Shown: in pieces, positions 54,351 through 55,935 of the stretch
Numbering within the stretch: the first letter of the stretch is position 1
Layout of the letters: each line of letters starts with the position of its first letter
Assembly (NCBI GenBank): GCA_902569115.1
Contig: CACFTI010000012.1
Coordinates: forward strand, 1-55,935
Direction of reading: 5' to 3'
Length of the DNA stretch: 55,935 nucleotides
Source of the DNA: an uncultured Verrucomicrobiota bacterium
GTDB taxonomy: Bacteria > Verrucomicrobiota > Verrucomicrobiia > Opitutales > Seribacteraceae
The notes under the pieces: model-generated
Databases searched by the model: none
Told to the model about the DNA's origin: nothing
The model's input: only the letters and a program-made list of their open reading frames with translations
Translations under genes and position numbers: made by a program

Positions 54351-54926
54351 TCAATCCTGCCAGGTAAGCGCATGGCATAATGCAAGACCGAGAGCATCAG
54401 ATTGATCGAAAGGTAAATTCTCCCCTAAACCAAGCATTTGCGAGAGGGTTTTAGACATTTGTTCTTTACTCGCTCGACCAAAACCAACTACAGCCTGCTT
54501 GACCCGAAGCGGAGCATATTCAAAAACGGGAACCTCACGAATAGCCACCGCAGATATAGCCGCCCCACGGGCCGCACCCAAAATCTGGGCAGTCTTGAAA
54601 TTCTGTACATAAATAGTCTCCTCGCAGGAAACATGACGGGGCTTCCATAAATCAACAAGGCTTGCCACGGTCTGGTGAATTTGCCCCAAACAATCAATGG
54701 AAGCGACCTTGGCGGTGAGTTTCAAGGTCTCTGAATGTAGAAGCTTGTAACGATTGCCCTGACATTCGAGAACCGCCAAGCCTGTACCTCGCAGACTGGG
54801 ATCGATCCCGAGAATTCGCCCGGCATAGGGCGTTTTCTTCAAAAGGGCAGCAGGCTCAACGGATTGAGATTTCTTCCCCTGCCCGGAGAGATGCTGGGCC
54901 CATAATTTTCGAGATTTACTGTTCAT
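54351..54926 (-). CDS. ruvC: crossover junction endodeoxyribonuclease RuvC with N-terminal extension
   Basis: RuvC resolves Holliday junctions. The RNase H-like core begins at residue ~37 'RILGIDPSLRGTG' (D42), with 'SCEETIYVQNF' (E102/E103) and 'FDQSDALGLALCH' (D174, D177). About 35 extra residues precede the core (E. coli RuvC has almost none); no in-frame internal ATG is available, so they may be translated or the start may be a non-ATG codon. It is 22 bases downstream of the TSUP gene. ruvA and ruvB are not here. Confidence 0.92.
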   Translation of the reverse strand: MNSKSRKLWAQHLSGQGKKSQSVEPAALLKKTPYAGRILGIDPSLRGTGLAVLECQGNRYKLLHSETLKLTAKVASIDCLGQIHQTVASLVDLWKPRHVSCEETIYVQNFKTAQILGAARGAAISAVAIREVPVFEYAPLRVKQAVVGFGRASKEQMSKTLSQMLGLGENLPFDQSDALGLALCHALTWQD

Positions 54927-54948
54927 TTAACCACCGTGACTCCTTTGC

Positions 54949-55764
54949 CTAAAAGATCATGCGTAATCCCGCAAGAATGATAAAAAACCAGATCATACTT
55001 TCAAAAATCTTCTGATTGATTCGTTTTACAATCATGGGGGCAAGGACAGCCCCGGACATCGCCGGAATAAAAAGCCACCCGCTGACCGCAATCGATTCCC
55101 AGGTGATGATCCCAAGATCTATCATGAAGGGGATCTTACACACATTTACGATCAAAAAGAGCCAGGCAGATGTCCCAATAAATGCATATTTTGGGAGCCC
55201 CATCACCAGAAGGTAGAGCTGGGCAATGGGGCCGGCGGCATTGGCAAGCATGGTCGCCACCCCTCCGATCGAGCCAAACACGATGCCAAGTCCGATTGAT
55301 CCTTTGGAGGTGTTCTGCGGGCATGACTCATCCGAAGGCGGGGTTTCGCGGGCTTTTTTCTTTTTGCGGGCTTGAAGAATAAAGTGCAGGACGGTCATGC
55401 TCAGCAAAATCAGCCCGATGAGTACTTTGAGTTGGCTTACCCGGTGATCCCCTCCCTGAAAATAATCAAATACCCACCAACCCAGCACTGTTCCAATTAG
55501 AAAACAGGGGAGTAGACGGATAATGTATTTCCAATCAGCATGGCGACGGTACACGCCGGTGGCTGCCACATCCGCAGATATCAGCACGGGGAGTAGCAGC
55601 CCCACCGATAAAGGCACCCCAACCGGACCCAAAGCGTCTTCCATGACCAAGGCAAAAATAGCCACCGTGAGGTTGCCAGCACCGGGAATCCCGCCTTTGC
55701 TCATACCCATAATTAAGGCTCCGAGGGCCAGGAGAAACCAGTGGGTGTGAGTCAGAGCTTCCAT
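54949..55764 (-). CDS. TauE/SafE (TSUP) family membrane transporter
   Basis: A 271-aa membrane protein with about eight hydrophobic helices in two halves. 'LGALIMGMSKGGIPGAGNL' and 'GSIGGVATMLANAAGPIAQLYLL' are the paired TSUP signature segments. TSUP members move sulfite, sulfoacetate or other organosulfur anions. Its ATG follows the recF TAA with no intervening base, so the three genes recF-TSUP-ruvC probably form one transcript. With three sulfatases in the window a sulfur-anion substrate is tempting but unproven. Confidence 0.88.
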   Translation of the reverse strand: MEALTHTHWFLLALGALIMGMSKGGIPGAGNLTVAIFALVMEDALGPVGVPLSVGLLLPVLISADVAATGVYRRHADWKYIIRLLPCFLIGTVLGWWVFDYFQGGDHRVSQLKVLIGLILLSMTVLHFILQARKKKKARETPPSDESCPQNTSKGSIGLGIVFGSIGGVATMLANAAGPIAQLYLLVMGLPKYAFIGTSAWLFLIVNVCKIPFMIDLGIITWESIAVSGWLFIPAMSGAVLAPMIVKRINQKIFESMIWFFIILAGLRMIF

Positions 55765-55935
55765 TTAAGCCAAAGTAAAGGTGCCTTCCGCCACCTGAAA
55801 GGTCTCCCATATCGCTGATTCATTCTCCGAGGGGTAAGCCGTACCGGTCGCGAAAACCTGAGCCTCCGGGGGTAAGAGCTTACGAAAGTTTGCTTTACGT
55901 AAATGATCAAGTTCCCCAAGCACATCATCCGCCAG
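55765..55935 (-). CDS. recF: DNA replication/repair protein RecF, C-terminal end only
   Basis: The minus-strand frame entering from the right edge gives 56 residues before TAA (55765-55767). It begins 'LADDVLGELDHLRKANF', the ABC-ATPase Walker B/D-loop of RecF, then 'LLPPEAQVFATGTAYP', the strand and H-region position that end the RecF fold. RecF loads RecA at gaps with RecO and RecR. The N-terminal part is outside the window. Confidence 0.88.
   Translation of the reverse strand: MADDVLGELDHLRKANFRKLLPPEAQVFATGTAYPSENESAIWETFQVAEGTFTLA

Overview
The window is dense, single-copy chromosomal DNA with 46 complete protein genes, two genes cut by the window edges, and one tRNA. No gene-free stretch exceeds about 300 bases. 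The organism is most likely a marine Verrucomicrobiota bacterium, possibly Opitutales/Puniceicoccaceae-like. The reasons are two proteins with SHD1-type repeats (a domain common in Planctomycetes and Verrucomicrobia), three secreted Cys-type sulfatases, DUF1080, DUF3127 and DUF6807 proteins, a monomeric NADP-isocitrate dehydrogenase, and outer-membrane proteins (a TonB-dependent receptor and an OprP-like porin) of a Gram-negative envelope. The lineage call is inferred from gene content; there is no rRNA to test it.

Layout, left to right. 1-2135: a cut PpiC-type prolyl isomerase, then a divergent Fur-like regulator translationally coupled to quinolinate synthase nadA. 2165-8644: a carbohydrate/sulfate-ester region with two divergent sulfatases, a secreted alpha/beta esterase with a C-terminal beta-rich domain, a DUF3127 SSB-like protein and a DUF1080 protein. 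8724-10864: an overlapping minus-strand operon (64-aa protein, purT, DUF983 zinc-ribbon membrane protein, MazG-like pyrophosphohydrolase). 11069-15479: a plus-strand operon of a secreted c-type cytochrome, a beta-propeller/DUF6807 fusion and a xylose-isomerase-like TIM barrel. 15503-25976: a four-repeat SHD1 protein and a tightly packed recC-recB-recD operon. 26127-33382: a small membrane protein, a BaiN-like flavoprotein, DUF6428, a TonB receptor with a strong terminator separating it from a metallophosphoesterase, tRNA-Lys(CUU), a methyltransferase and a secreted DUF1028 protein.

33455-39103 is the most striking block. Six same-strand genes with 2-22 base gaps join 7-deazaguanine synthesis (queC, queD, queE) to DNA repair (an SRAP/HMCES abasic-site protein, an Lhr-like DEXH helicase and the PdeM metallophosphoesterase). 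The helicase and PdeM belong to the family set usually found with an ATP-dependent DNA ligase and an exonuclease; neither partner is here. Immediately after comes a 48-codon Cys/His-rich lipoprotein gene with its own palindrome upstream and terminator downstream.

39442-49648: small proteins, a tandemly duplicated DoxX-like membrane protein, a porin, a three-gene operon (NahK-like kinase, unknown protein, membrane-anchored FAD oxidase), a MORN-repeat lipoprotein, a GntP-family permease, and a secreted C39-like peptidase with an N-terminal SHD1-like domain. 49790-55935: monomeric isocitrate dehydrogenase, a third sulfatase followed by a YceI-like protein, and a minus-strand recF (cut)-TSUP permease-ruvC run.

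Repair functions (RecBCD, RecF, RuvC, Lhr, PdeM, SRAP, MazG-like) and secreted sulfated-glycan functions dominate. I see no insertion sequence, integrase, phage gene or CRISPR array.
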